Of a stretch of DNA of 64,000 bases, positions 12,386-28,000 are shown piece by piece. Position numbers and translations under genes: made by a program. Each line of letters begins with the position of its first letter. The first letter of the stretch is position 1. The notes beneath the pieces are model-generated. The model searched no databases. It was not told where the DNA came from and worked only from the letters and a program-made list of their open reading frames with translations. Source of the DNA: Glandiceps talaboti (lineage: Eukaryota > Hemichordata > Enteropneusta > Spengelidae); NCBI RefSeq assembly GCF_964340395.1, contig NC_135554.1, positions 18,511,092 to 18,575,091 of the forward strand, in the 5' to 3' direction.

Positions 12386-15300
12386 GTAAGGAAAATTTGA
12401 AACTCTTTAGAGGAAATTGTGGACAACGTGTAACCCCTACATGTAGTTAGCCGCAGGCTTCATATTCTCCGGACAGTTCAGTAATGGCCCCCACAGCACA
12501 GCATTGTAATACGTAACACGTTTAATATTTGTCGATGTCCAATCTGTCAGGCTTGATCATAGTTTTGCGTATATCAGATTGTGTTGTTGAAATTTAAAGC
12601 ACGTATTTTGATTATTGAAGTGTACATACTTCATACGGGTTACAGACCTACGATCACAGTGAAGTATTCAACATTATGTTTCAAGTTTACGCTCAACATT
12701 TCGAACATTTTGAAATATATATAGCACCAGGGCTTCTTTCCTTTTAATGAATCGGATCATCTTAGTCATTATCTTGTCTATTAAAACACTGCTGTGGGTC
12801 TCTCAAATGATACATTGGTGAAACATAGCACCACGTCTATTCGTTGTCAGTCAGGTCGTTTATTTATAGAATTGAATGTATAAAAATTACTAGGTACACA
12901 AAGGGTAATGAGCTGTATCATCACATTGGTGGGCCTAATATTGTAAAAAAAATCTACTGTGTCCAGATGACAGTTACATATATTATATAATATATACCTT
13001 TCTCTAAAATGTTTTGATGTGATTAACAAGTAGTACTACAGAAAAGACTTATATTCAGAAGGTTTGCACAGTTTCAATATTAATTCATAGCTGTAACTCC
13101 AGTGTTCATATACTGAGATAGGACATTGCCAAGGTGATCAAACAAGCCACAGTTTCACAAAGGAAGAGTAGCTGAATTGTTCATTACAGAATGCAATATA
13201 ATTGGATCAATTTAGAAAAGTCAAATTAATGTAAAATTATTAGTATGTCAATCCCATTAGTGTGTCATACCAGGGGTCACTACATGAACTGTCAAGCCAG
13301 TTTTCCTCCAAAAACCTCTCGTTGCATTATTCTTTCTCATTTTCCTTACTTCCTGATGTTTTTATTGAATCACAATATCATCACACAGGCCTGCCAGGAC
13401 AAGGATATGTTCAGTTTGTTTTCCCATTTGTGCATTTGTACTGGTGGTAGCATGTATAGCAGTATGTACTGGATTAGTCTGGATGAATATAGACTTGAAG
13501 AAAGATGTTGATGAACTCAGACAAAGACTTGAGAAAGGTAAATTTGTCCACACATGTGTGGTATTACCATGTCTGGTGTATTCTATCAATTTATATCTGT
13601 GTTCATTGTGCTGTGACCGTATACACACTTGATGACGCAATATACACATATATATACATGTGTTTCTGGTTTTATATGTGTAATATATATATGTATGTCA
13701 CAAGTTACATAGATGTACTATACAACCCCCAGTGTGAAAGAGAAATGGTAAGTTCAAATTTAAATTATACACAATTTTATCCCAGGCCTTGCCTCGTTCT
13801 AAACAATACAATTTAGGAATCCTGTAATATGAAAAACATTCAATTTAAGAAGATTCAAACTATTTTTGTACCCATTTACTATAGGGAAAATTCAAGCATA
13901 CCAAAGTGATATTTTGGTTTTAAAAATTGTCAAAAAATTCAAAGTATTGAAATTTCCAGTTTTGAGTGAATCAAAGCCATGGCTAGCTTCTAAAATTTCC
14001 CGAACATAAATAAATATCATAGATGTCCTATACATTTGGAGAAATGTAAAAAGGGGAAGTCACTGGTATGGAAATTCCCATACTTTCTGGAAATACATCA
14101 TTACATGTATGTGTGCTTCTCAACTGTCTATGGTATGACACACAGTAAGCAATCTGTTTAGTGTCATGGTATGTATAGGGATTAATCTGATTATAATCGG
14201 ACGTGGTTTACTTTATCTAGTATTCTTTTTGATCAATTAGATTGATAGAATGAAGTATTTCACCTCAAGCCATATTTTTTTTCAATGCAAGTGAAGTTCA
14301 GTACATAAAATGTAGTTCATTTGTATGTGTGTATGTTACTTTTGATGACGTTGCAAAAGTAAATGGAAAGTTGGAATTTTCAATAGATACATGTTTCAAC
14401 AGAATAGTGAAAGAGAGAAAAATGGCATTAAATAGTGATTTCACCAGTTGGTTTTATTCATCTGTGCATATTTAGAGTGACACACCAATAACCCACGCCA
14501 TGTACAAAATGTAGATGCTTTGTGTTCATACAAAGCTTAAAAATAATCCTAGCATTGATGCATTGTCATCTAGTAATCACATTCAGTCCCAGAAAACACT
14601 AAGTACATTTAACAAAGTAGAATGGAACTCATTAAAACAAATCACCCACCACAAATGGATTTGTGTCTTCTCGTAATATGCAAGCTCAGAGTATTTTCCT
14701 CACATACATTTAGAAAACTAAATGTCCTGTTTGATTGATCTGTGATTTCTTTCTGATAAGCTATATCAATGATTTCCTAGCTTCGCTCACAATGGAATTA
14801 ATCTCTTGTCATACACATATGTCTTTTACACATGCAAAAAGGCCTTAACATGTAATTGTAGATCTTGTGTACAAAAATTGAGACCTGGTTGTCCACTAAT
14901 TAGGATGCAATATATTCAAGTACATACATATACAAAAATGCTTCTTTTGATGAATTTTTTGAAAGCTTTAGACTAAAGTAATGATTTGGGTCAATATACC
15001 CATTAAATGAGGTTACTACTGCACTTCATGTGTGTATACTATTACTACTGTTTTGCGATACATGTTTTACTGTTATCACATTCTAAAAAGAAAGGGTTGA
15101 GTTTCACAGTTCAGTTAGTAATAGTATGCCACTTAGCCAGAGTGACCCAAATACACAGCATGTCTGTGAGTTGAGACCAGAAGGCAATTATGGCATATAC
15201 TTGAGAGCTTTTTGTACATAAAGGTATTCAAGGATATAACTTATAAGGTATAAATAGATCAGAAATCAAGATGTCTGTCTGCCGCAAGTGAATATGTGAA

Positions 15301-18300
15301 AATCATGTCCCTGTTCAATAAGGAATGATATTTATAGGAAAAGACATAGAAAGCTGAAACCAGTGCACCTGTTAATCTGTGATCTATGGATTGTTTTAAT
15401 TATAAATGCCTTGTGTAATGCTTATAGAAACCTTAAATTAGTAATGTCTGTTATACCGTGGTATGTTGGATGCAAGAATGCATTGTCGTGGACTAAAACA
15501 AATTTAAAATTCTATTACAAAAAACAGCTACATGTATGTCTGTCATTATATAAGGATGATTTGTCAGAGTCTAAACACATTTGAAATTCTATCGTATAAC
15601 TGATCATTACAATATAAAGTTTGAAGGGATAGGATTGTGAAGAAGTGAAAAAGATAAGATAATGGCATTGGAAAACTTCATAATGTCACTGCTGTATATA
15701 TTTATAAATTTCAATGGACAGAACTGTCCTGTATGTATTAATATATGATTTGTGAACATGTTGAGGTTGGATGGGAGAGAAATGAGTATTCATGTCACGT
15801 GACATTTTCTGTTCAATTCAGATGTGGGAAAGCAGTTGCAGTATTGTCTATTCTAATTATTTGACATCATCGCCTGGTTATGATGTTAGTGATACTCTCA
15901 TACAATGCTTGTTGGTAATCATGATTTGAAAATGTGTGTGCTTTAAACCTGATTACAACCATGATAACATTATTCAAATGAAGTCATTATGTAAATGTAC
16001 ATGCAGACTGTATTCTCCCCACTATACAGAAAGCATGATGCTGACGCCATCCTCACCACCCAGGCCACCATCGTCCATGCTTGTTTCTGCCATGCTTTAG
16101 AAGTAGTCTAGTAGTCTATCATTCTTCAAGTTTAGTAATCAGTGAATGACACTACTAATTTAAAAATAATATTTTCACATGAAGAGAAAATGGTGATCCA
16201 GTTGTCTGTGTATATGTAGTAAATGTAAACATGTCAGAGTATGTTTCAATGTTGAAGACATGCATATTAAATGCTGATCATTATGCAAATCATGTTATTG
16301 ATATGCAAATTAGCCTCCATCATTGGCAGAACACTGTTCACACTGACTCACAGCAGAGATGAACAGTTCAACTCAGGAGTTAACACATGAAGCATGTGGA
16401 GTGTGCATTTACATATACCCATGTAAATTTTATAATAACGTACAAGTGATTAAAAGGAACTTTTGGGGAAATAATTACCAACTCGTATGCATGGTATGAA
16501 AGATAAACAGAGTACGGTACCACCAGCACCGTAAATGGAGTACAGTACCACTAGCACCATAAACTGAGTACCACTAGCATGGCATAAACAGGCTATTGAC
16601 AACAAAATTAATGTTGATATCAGTCAGTGCCATTTTATGAGTCATAATGAGTGTTTCCAATTACAATTTGGTTTTGAAACTTGTAGTGAAAGCTATAAAA
16701 AATGTACAGGGTTTTACTGATAAAATTTACAGTGAGTAATATACACTAATAATCCAAAAATAGATTTATAACAATGGAGTACTGAAATGCAAAACTAGTA
16801 CAAAAAATGAATATGTACATGTACATTACAAGTTAGACTTAGTATACCTACCTGTGTTGGTAAAACACTTTGAATTTGAATTTGAATCCCATATGCACAA
16901 TGCCTATATCTTCTCTTGCTAAACTAGTTTATTTGAGTGCAAACAAATACCCTCTTAGTAGAAAGAAGATTTACATCAATTATAAATGCATGATTTTAGT
17001 TTGGAATGCCAAATTGTGATTTTCTTTGCTAATATAATTGTTTATGTTAAATATTTGTACAAATGTAATATTATTCCTTTACTGTGCATTACAGTGTAGT
17101 GTTGTATTTTGTACTCTACCAAAACACACAAAGGTATACTTTGAATTCTTATCAAAATATAAATATGATTGAGATCAAAGCATCATATATATGTACTTGT
17201 AGGCTGTATGAATATCTATATTATGACGTGTACTTTTTCCTCTCTTTGTGCCTGAAAAATTGTCTACATGTAGGTGTAACCAGTAACTACATGTAGCTGG
17301 ACTGAAAAAGCATTAATGATATTAAATTTGATAAAACTATGCACAGGAATTTATTAAAATCAATACATGTATTTGATTTTTGTTTTGCCGAATTTCACCA
17401 ATAACCTTGTGATCTATTTAACGATGTTTGTTTGATTAATATGCATGTCATCCATGCCATCATACGTTTATATTTATTTATTTATTTATTTATTTATCAT
17501 TCTATATATCTGGCTATTAAATAAAGATAATATGTGAGATTTCATGTTTCTATCAGAGTGATTCATGGGAGTTACAGTACACATCATGGCACTAACAGTA
17601 GCAGCTAAACCGTGGAGTTTGTGATGAAATCAGTGCTCTGAATATCAATCACATCACAACACAACACGTAGATAAGACTACCTAAACCTGGAAATCAGAT
17701 AATACATACTGATTTATAGAAAACTGTCAAATATTAACCAAAGATTATTTTCAGCTTATCAGGTACATACAATCAGAAATTTTCAAAATATACATGTAGG
17801 TCAACTCAAATTCACCAACAAACTTACATTTTGTACGTTATATTAAATTAATATAGGGTCCTGATACTCATGAGATATATATATTTTTTTTAGTTCATCA
17901 CTATGTAAATTAGAATTGATGAATCTTGTTCTGTGCATAAATGATACACATGATATTGATAGCTTGAAGTGTGGGATTTACTGATAGTGTGCATGCATGT
18001 ATTTTATGTCAAACATACCATGACATGGACTTCCCTCCAGAATTGCATACAGCTAAATTGTACAGGAAACTGTAAATATACATGTATGTAATGTATTAGA
18101 AGATTTCCCACCAGGTTAGTAAAGCTACACAGTCACATAAGAGTTTTGTCAAAACCTACAGTCAATGTAGAGCTTTGAGTCTGAATATCAATTTATTCAT
18201 AGCACGCATTTAAAATTAATGAAATTGTATTTATTGTGTATTTGTACAAATTTATGTATGTTGACAATGGTATTGTAAAATGGCACAGAGACTCAGTGGT

Positions 18301-21300
18301 CACTATTAGAGATAGTCTAGTTACTAATAGGGGTTGAATCTGAAGGTCACTTTACCCAACATTAGAGATGATTCGATAACACGTTTATATATATAATAGC
18401 ATCCAGACTATGTCAGAGAGACTACTGTTCATAAACCTACTTGTAAGAACATTAGTATTCTGTGATAGTGATGACAAGTTGTCCTGGGGTAAGGGTAAAC
18501 AGACTAAGGAAGGAAACAGACTAAGGAAGGAAGAGTATTGGCAATCACACTATACATGATGTATGGTAATGTAATATAATGTAATGTAATACATGTATAC
18601 ATGTATGATAATGTAATGTACATGTATGTAATGTGCTGTAATGTCATGTCAATGTCAATGTCATGCGATGTGTTATGTCAATGATTATGTAATGTAATGT
18701 AATGTAATGTCATGTCATGTGTAAAATACATTGTATAGACCCATGTCATATAAACCAGCACCTTGAATCTTATTTGAACAGTTCAGAGGCAGTTGACAGT
18801 ACTGAATATTTTATCAGCTAAAATATGCTGTTTTGTCGTATCTCCCCCCCCCCCCCACCCCACCTCCTCATGATACAGGTTCTGAATGTCAGCAAAAACC
18901 ACTGTGAGACTGTACATGTACATACAACTTTTAATGTATAAAATTTAAATTTAATTTTATATGTAAACCCAAGTGAATAGAATGACTGAATAGAATACAC
19001 AGTCTGTACATTCAGTTGTCTACAAATGATATATGTGTACATGTACATGTATGTATGCAATGTTTTCAAGTACCTATTAACATTACAGCATCATGCAGTC
19101 CAGATCTACATTTTTAACTGGTAATAAAACACAATGTGAACTTGTTAAGTCAACTGAGGTTTCTTGCTATACTCATATTCATAATAAGTAGCCTACAGAT
19201 ATGAATTCAAACACACTAATAACTAGATTAGTAATTACTTATATTAGTAGAACTGTCATCTCATCAATCACTTAATCTCTACTCTTGACAGCTTTGCTCA
19301 TGAAATTTATGTGCTCATATGCTAATGGCCTGATGTAAATGTTGTGACTACAAACTCATTAAGTAAATTAGGCTCTATAAAATGAATTGTGTAGACAAAT
19401 GAACTTTGCAGTCTGGCTGATAAGGCCACCATAGTTTTACTCTACAAGCAATAGGAAGAGAAACCTTGCTTGAAATAGAGACATTTATTTTCACTTCCTC
19501 TTACATCTACATCATGTATTTGTACATGGTGTGAGAGAAATTCCACTATTTATACATACATGTACATGTACATTTGTATGTGTCATGATTTTGTGTGTAG
19601 GAACACCAAAGGTAGCCTTAAAGATCTGGAGTCATTGTGTGCCATGCTCAACATATAACTTTTATATGATTGTTACATAAGTGGACCTGAAGGACAGTAC
19701 CTTTGAGACTACATTTACATGTACATCATCAGATGATGAAAGGAGTGGGCTACAGATACATGCATGCATGTTTTTTGTTTTATTAAAAAAATTCATTTGT
19801 GCTGGGAATGGCATCCAGTGATTTTCTTCTTATTGAGACGAACACACCCTCCACAGTGACACACATAGTCATAGATACACCCACACTCTACAGAAATCCT
19901 ATCAGGTCTGGGACTACATGACAGGGCTATGTTGCACTCTCTTCTGCATCACATTGCTGTGGAACTGTCATCCATTCAGTCCTTAGTCTAACCCAGAGTC
20001 ATGGCCTAGCAGCATATATGTGCATGTAGCAATGCAAGCAGCTGCAAGCTTCATGTCAGTAGTTGTCCCCAAAGTGTTCCAGTCATTACTCCAGGAGTAC
20101 TCCCAAATTCTGACCCACTCATCTTTCCAGTGAGACGTGGTGAAGTGATACAGCACCTCCTCATTGACTCTGTAGAACACTGACTCAGAGTATTGGTCGG
20201 TCATAGAAATAACCCCTGTCTCCAGTGGGATTTGAACCCTTGACCTCCCGATAACTAATCCAGATCTCTAACCACTATGTAACAATTTAGCTTACATTGT
20301 ATATATTTGTATTTGTGGAAACATCATTGATTTTACAAATTTTTAGGGACTGTAATGATTATTAACAACTTGTGCACTCTTTATACAATGTACATAACTG
20401 TTTGCTTACACTTACATGTAAATTACATAGTCAGCTACATTCACATTGTACATATTATTCCATACTGTTAGATTTTTCTTCATTTTTAGCCATGGAAAAC
20501 GAAAGTGAATTGACAAAATCTGTAGGTCTTAAATTATTTTCTGGCTAAATGAAGAAAACATAGTTGGGAATAAATAATTACAGATGACATAATTAATAAT
20601 AACATAATTCGGGAAAAAATTTAAAAGAGAAATGGTGACATTTTGAGTGTTTTCACTTATATATCGAGCACTGCATCTTCATTTTATTTTTATTCAATCG
20701 AAGACATCGGCTTGCATGTGATGCAACTTGTATAATTTATATGTATCATGTGATTACAGTTGGGGCCTCAGCTGCATTAACAACATGGATTATGGATAGT
20801 CAACAATTAAATGTTAACCAATCATGTGATATCCTTCTAGTGTGTGCCCATGTATGTATGAATTATCCAACCTTGGACACTGATATGTACAAGCAATTCG
20901 ATATACATTCTCAAATACACAGAAGGGCTAGCAAAATAAATTTTCTCCTGTCTATCTGTCTGTGACATGTTTGGTTCTTTGAATACACAGATATAACTAC
21001 CTTCAGTGACATGGGATACCCCACTAGGAGACAATGTTCTCAGTAGGGGGGACCATGGTTGTAATGGCTATAGTTAAATTTGATGTGCAGACTTCTGATC
21101 CCTCTGACCCTAGAAAGTAGAACACCGAGTTGAAATTCTTTGATTTATTTCTTTAGCTGATTCACTCAGGGGAACATCACTCATCAGTCTTCAAGTAATC
21201 CAAGCAGGTGTTTGCCACCATGTTCAATGGATATTTGAAAATTATCACGTTTCATATCTCAACAAGTTTGCCAGGGATGTCTGTATTGTATCTCTTAGGG

Positions 21301-22852
21301 ATTTGATGTGGTTTTAATACTACTTGAGGTATAAAATTGATGATTTTCTTCAAATGACTAAGATGAGATGAGAGACATACGTGTGTATTATACTATCATT
21401 TACTACTAAAGATATAAACTGTGAGGTAATTTTGCCATCAGGTTTGTCCAGTGTTACTTGTAAAGGCAGTTGTTGTTTACTTTTCTCAGTTTGTTTATTG
21501 GCTATACTATCAAATTTTAGGTGATGTCGTTTATTATAGATTACACCACCAATCTGTTGTTGTTCTGTAGAATTATCAATTACATATACATGTACATGTA
21601 ATACAGTGCCATGTCAATTATTTACTGAAATCAACATGCTAATTAATTAGGGTGCCTGGGTGTAAAAAGAAATATACATATTTTGAGTTAAAACTGAAGT
21701 ATTGAAGAGACAGTCACAGCAGAGAAAATTTTATTTAAAAAATGACACATCCTACGTACAGCTATTTGAATTTCTCGATTGAAAAAAAAACTTTACTTTT
21801 CAGGGTCACCCTTTAAATAGTTACATTTACATACATGTACAGGTATACAACTGGGTACAAATAAAATTAATATAAAAATAAAAATAAATTCCCTTTGATA
21901 ATTTAACATGATATTCAGAGAACAATAATTTATCAAGCAACTAATTATAGTAATAAATCAAATAATTTGGTGACAAACTGCATCCTCTTGTATGTATGTA
22001 GATTTGTAATATTTGTTATCAGAATCGGTCAGTAATATGTTGTCTTTGTCAGACCAAATCAGTAATATGGTGTCAGGTTAACATACGCTATACAGAATCT
22101 CTGTATTCTTTGTCTCTTGTGTATGTCCCTTACAGTCGTACATTTTACTGTATGGATAACTAGTATCTACAATATGGGTAACCAGTACCTTATTGTATGA
22201 AAAGCTAGTTTACTATTTCAAGGCTGTGGAGCCAGGTGGTAACAAGCAAGGGTAGGATGTAGAATTAATATTATAGGATTTTATATACTGGTACCTAATC
22301 TGTATGTCAAACAGAATTTACTGACGAAAATGTATGTTGTTGTATGTCTTAACATCTTAAAGCAAGAATTGCTTAACAAAACGTAAAGGTAAATTATATA
22401 TTGTGAGTTCCGAAGACGTTATTTATCTTTCCAGGCTCTTCCTTTGTTTGCTGCCATCTTCATTCCATCAGGGTGCATGCTAACAGCTACATGTGTGCAT
22501 GTGTATGTGTAAGTGTTGAAAAACAGTAAATGTCAAGTGTTATTTAGGAAACTTCGTCACAGTTTGCCTTGCATGTATTTATTGACCATTTTGGCATGTT
22601 TTGAGGAACTCTACCCGCCCCACCCCCTCCCTCCTCCTTCTCCTCTACCTCCTTTGCTACATTGCATCGTCTACATTCTGTATGTCGGTGTTGATTAACA
22701 AATTGAAATGCTATAAAGGGTTGATTTAGACTACCCCTCTCAGGTTGGCTGCCAAATTTATTGACCATCTTTGCATGTCTATCAAAAAGTCTCCACACAC
22801 ACCCCATCCCCCCCCCCCCCCCCCGGTCTCCACCCACCCACACCCCCCCCCC

Positions 22853-22888
<36 letters not shown>

Positions 22889-25020
22889 CATCAGCATCAT
22901 CAGCAAGCACTGCCCTGCAGCTATGTACAGAATCATTGTAACCCTGACTCTGGGAAAACCTCACGTGGATTTTTGTAAGTAGCAGTGTGAATAATTCACT
23001 AGCTTTCTAATCACCTTGTCGCATGGCCATTTGGATGCATTAGTGATAATGCCCTAGCGATTTATGTAGATCTTGTAGCCATGGTTTCCTGTTGATGTTA
23101 TTGATGCAGAACAGTGCTAATATTTACATCATGTCATACATAATCATATACCAGTTACTGCATTTAGTATAGTTTTTCAGACAAGTACATGTAATTCGAC
23201 ATTTTCTTGGCAACATATACATTGTAATTGCTATACAGCTTGACAGTTGTATCCAAGAGTTGATATACAAAGTAAATTAAATTGGAATATCAATGTACGC
23301 GCATTCACATTTCTGTATTCACTTAAGTCACAAACCAAATATCCACTACATTGTAATTTGTAAGTTGTAGTTGTAAAAGGAACATTCCACTTCATACAAA
23401 TATTATGTACAATGTATGTCATTTAAAAAATGATACAAGTGTTTGACTTCATACATGATTGTATACAATGTATTTAGATATATTAGGCCATACAATAATA
23501 GAAATATTTCATTGATATGATAATATATTTGCATAACTAGTACTATTATACTTTCTATGGAATCTTATCATTGAAGTTTTGTATACAAGTTGTTTAGATA
23601 CATGCAGATAATAAATGCATGGAACATACATATTACACTTCACAGGTGCATGTATTCCCATGTCTCTCAATTTTAGATACACTGACCTGTACATGTAATT
23701 ACATGTACATGGTGAATACAGATATCAGGCATAATGGCATGTACAAAAACTCTACAATTGTATGAGACTGTACATGTTTATGTTCAGTAGTGACACTTAT
23801 TTAAGTTATTAAGGTCAAGTCACTCCTGTCTAAAACAATGCAGTAAACTGCCTAAATCAGAAAAACAAAACACTGAATGGAATGTCACCCATGTGGCAAT
23901 AAGAACAATATTAATAATAATATTGATAATGATAATGACAAAAAGTTATAATCTCTGCAAATACATCTCTAGGCTGTATACATACATACATATACATTTG
24001 TTGTATACACTGGTTATGGCAGGAAATTAATGATACAAGGAAGGTGATGTCCTGTGTACAATCAATATGGCCATGGATACCATTAGAAAGTCAATATGGC
24101 ATTGACTTGAAAAAAGTTTTGTTAGGGTCATACTGCAATCTAAGTAAAACCTGATTTAGACTCTAGGGTTTGATTTAAACTTTTATTTACAGTATTTCAT
24201 ATATGTAACATTGGATCGTCAGTGACCATGTACATGCACATGTAATAAATGCACGTTTGATAAGTGTATGTTCCATGCTCAAGACACAATTCATTTCAAT
24301 GACCCATAGCATGGTACATACATGTAGTCTACTACACATGCATGTTAATACATTTCCATAGACATGTTAGCTTTGTATGACAGCCATTGAATTCATTTTG
24401 TATTTATTGATTTACAAGATGATTAAAAAATAAAAAATGAACGTATTGTGTTTATCACGTTGCTCATTGAAATATGCTGTTTTATTTAATGTAGTTGTAT
24501 ATAGGTAGATTGACACATGCCATCATATTCACTAAAGTCATTTATTTTACTACCAGTACATACATGTATAGTTACACCTACAGTCTTTGTTGTGTTCGGT
24601 ATATTTAGAAATTTCTTACTTATGAAAAGTTAAAAAAATGAGGATGGCTAGGAAAAGTATAAACAGTACATGCATGGCATACTAACTGATCATGATGAAG
24701 TTAATATCTGTGGACTGTATTGTGTAGCTGTACTGTGTACCTGTAAGCGTGAATGTTGTGTATAAATGTCATGTTTAGACTTTACATTTGTACATATTTG
24801 TACAAATTTATGGTGACATTATGTGCTGTATGGAAAAGAGTGTGCCGAAGGTGTCATTTTGCACAGGTGCATTACACTTTGCATTTGTCACTAAAACTAT
24901 ATCTCACAGATTTGTCTTGTAGTGACAGTGTTGTGCTATCTCAAGATGCTAGGCCTATGAGTATGGCACTCAAGTTTCTATGCATATTATATCATCATAA
25001 ACTCAGTGTACAAATGTATG

Positions 25021-25057
<37 letters not shown>

Positions 25058-28000
25058 TGAAAATATAAACTCCCTTCATATATTATATACACTGTACATA
25101 TACATGTATGTATATATATATATAATATATATATACTACTCTGTATGGATTTGTGCAAGTTGTACAACATGGGTTTACCTACTGTTCACAGTGAAAGTTC
25201 AAGTACAAGCTACCTTTCAGTTTGTGAAAAAGGAAGTGAAATATTCTTCTTTCAGTGACACAATGTATGCATGTATTGTGCCAGATCAGATATGTACTTG
25301 TATAGACCATATCTTCAAGTATAATTTATTCACTTTTCCAAGGTCAAGGTCCTTACATGTATATATATACAAAGCAGACTTAAAGCAAGTGTATATACAT
25401 AGTAATGTTTATGAATACTTCAGTAGACAGGTCGAAACGTTGAAACGTCGCATTTGTTTCCAATTTACCATTCCAAAGTAACTATATTGTACTGTCCTAT
25501 TGATTCTTGGACCATGAACAACATAGTCTCCATTTTATTTGCTTGTTTTAACATTGAATTCATATCAGGATATACACAATATGTAGTTATCAACAGTTCC
25601 TGTCATCAAATTCACTGATCCACTTGTTTAAATGAAAATTGGAAAATGTTTTTTTTTTTTTATCTTTCATGTTCTTTATTGAAAACCCATTGAAATTATA
25701 CAGTATACAAAATATATATGCATGTTTTTGTTTTGTTTTTTTGTTTGTTTTTTTTGTTTTGTTTTTTTCAACAGTCATTATACAATTGTAGAATTTCTTT
25801 GATTTTGTAGTACATGACAAAGTGGGATATCATTTTTTTGCCTGCTTCTGTTTCTTGTTTTTGTTTTGTTCTGTACATGTACATCTTGTTTCTATGTCAA
25901 TTCATCCTAAAAAGAAAACCTAATTCATGGAAAATGTTGTTTTTCGTTTTCGTTTTTCCATTCATGAAAAGGAAAACAGAAAAGAAAAACGTAAAAAACA
26001 TTTTTTTCCTTTTCCTTATTTTCGAGTGGTCGGTGTGTACATCCTGATTATGAGCATGCGATTCAGTTTAATATAGTGCTATATCATTGAGGCTAGGACT
26101 GTGTGTGAAGTCCAATACTACAATCAGTATTTAGTTTCAACAAAACTAATGAGTGTAGTTGTAGTCATTAATAATGAAATTGTTCTATTTTGATTAAGAT
26201 ATTAAATTCCAGAGATAAAATTTGTATGATTTGATATTGATGAGTAGTTTCACGCTTGAATATACATGTACTGATTAATTTATTGACTCATCAAGATAAA
26301 TTATGAAATTAAAATTAGATAAATAAATAATGTGTGAATTTTGCATATTTGTCAAAATACATCCACACATTGTCCATGTATATGTTATCATCATCATTAT
26401 TATTATTATAAAATATCTTTATTCAGGGTGAAACTCACTACAGTGTAAGTGTCACAAACAATGTAAGACATTGAAGGGTCAGCTTCTTTCTGTTGAAGCC
26501 CTCATAGTTCATACATTGAGAATCTGATCACATCCATTTATAATCTCAATAGATACTTCAAAAAGACATAAATATAAATACATATTGTAATAATATACAT
26601 ACATGTATGCGTTATTACCAATGTCCATAATCATAATTCATACAGCATTGTTTTTATCCAAATATTATAAGAGACATTATTATATGTGTACATGATACAC
26701 TTACATATCTCAATACAGAAGATTGTACTGGGTAGTATTTCTTGCAAGGACTGTTGGTATGTTGATAAATCCGATATTTAACATCTGAACGTTCCATAGT
26801 TGTGAAATTCAGGGTGATTTCCGGGTGAACGTGACAGGATAATTTATTGTCAACGGCATATTTTCAAGGACAAATACATATATTATGTCATAAAGTGGTC
26901 ATATTATGTATGTAATATGGCCACTTTATGACTTTCATGTGGAACTCAGCTGCACTCTACTGACCTGTCGTGTACTGCACATTCATACCTAATCAGAGAT
27001 ATATTTAGATGTTGTTCCCCAATATTTTTCTATGTTCAGCCAATGGAAATATGAGTGACCTAAGGGGCCTTTGTTACTATGAGTCGCTAGACGAGTAGTG
27101 ATAACCCTTAGGTCACAAGTATTTTCCGGCTGAATTATATTGAAGAATAACATAACTACATGTATACCAGCAGCAGTAATAAAAAAAAAATTGGGGGAAG
27201 TATTATAATGATAATTTTAACCAGTGATGTAGATCACAAGCATTTGTTTCCTGAGTTATGTCTCAAAATATTTCTATCACTGTCAGAATACAATAAAATG
27301 TTGATAATATCGTTAATAATATTGACGTATTTAGCCAACTATATAATGAAAGGGGTAAAATTACACTTGTTTCTGTGATCGCGCAGGTTCACTCACCGCG
27401 AAAGAAAACACAAGGTATGAAAGGCAGCCTCCATTACCGTACATAAACCTGAACTTTCAAGCGGCCGTTGTACTGGGCAAACATTTCGAAGATTTTACCT
27501 TCCGTCACTTCATAGTTCCCAAATTTAATAATCTTCTGATAAATCGTGTCGTTGTTACAATCGGACTTATACCTACCAAAGATATCAACCGATTTCTGAT
27601 GCCATGTACATGTAGGAGAATTGGAGCAGATAAATTTTTTCTAACTACCTTCCGAGAACGTGATTGGATATCAATGTTTACATGGTAAATAAAGAGAGCC
27701 GCTATCCGGCCATCAGGCCATAACATGTACTGCTGTTACATAAAGGTCTAGGGACAATATGCAAAATAGGTAGTTAGAAAAAATGGATCTGCTCAAATGT
27801 ACATACATGTACACGTAACATCTGAATTGTTTTCTGTTATTGTTAGAACAGTTGATTGCCAAGTAAGAATTTCCTTTACATTTTTTTGTACACGTTAATG
27901 TATGTATAATAAATTATGTATTCAGATGTTTATAACATTCTTAATAATACTAAGGTTGAGGTTTGTCAAGATGGTCATGTTTCCTTTGATAAGTACAAAC

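Noticed and set aside
20215-20285. Functional tRNA gene on the minus strand
   Set aside because: Box B is good, but the acceptor stem does not pair and the anticodon arm is degenerate; a SINE head explains it better.
22544-22982. Open frames on both strands, up to 130 codons
   Set aside because: They are created by poly-C and CA repeats; no splice context or recognisable protein.
24753-25481. 242-codon plus-strand open frame in intron 2
   Set aside because: It crosses a GT microsatellite and TA-rich repeats, is Tyr/Cys/Val-biased with no domain, and lies inside an intron of a well-supported gene.
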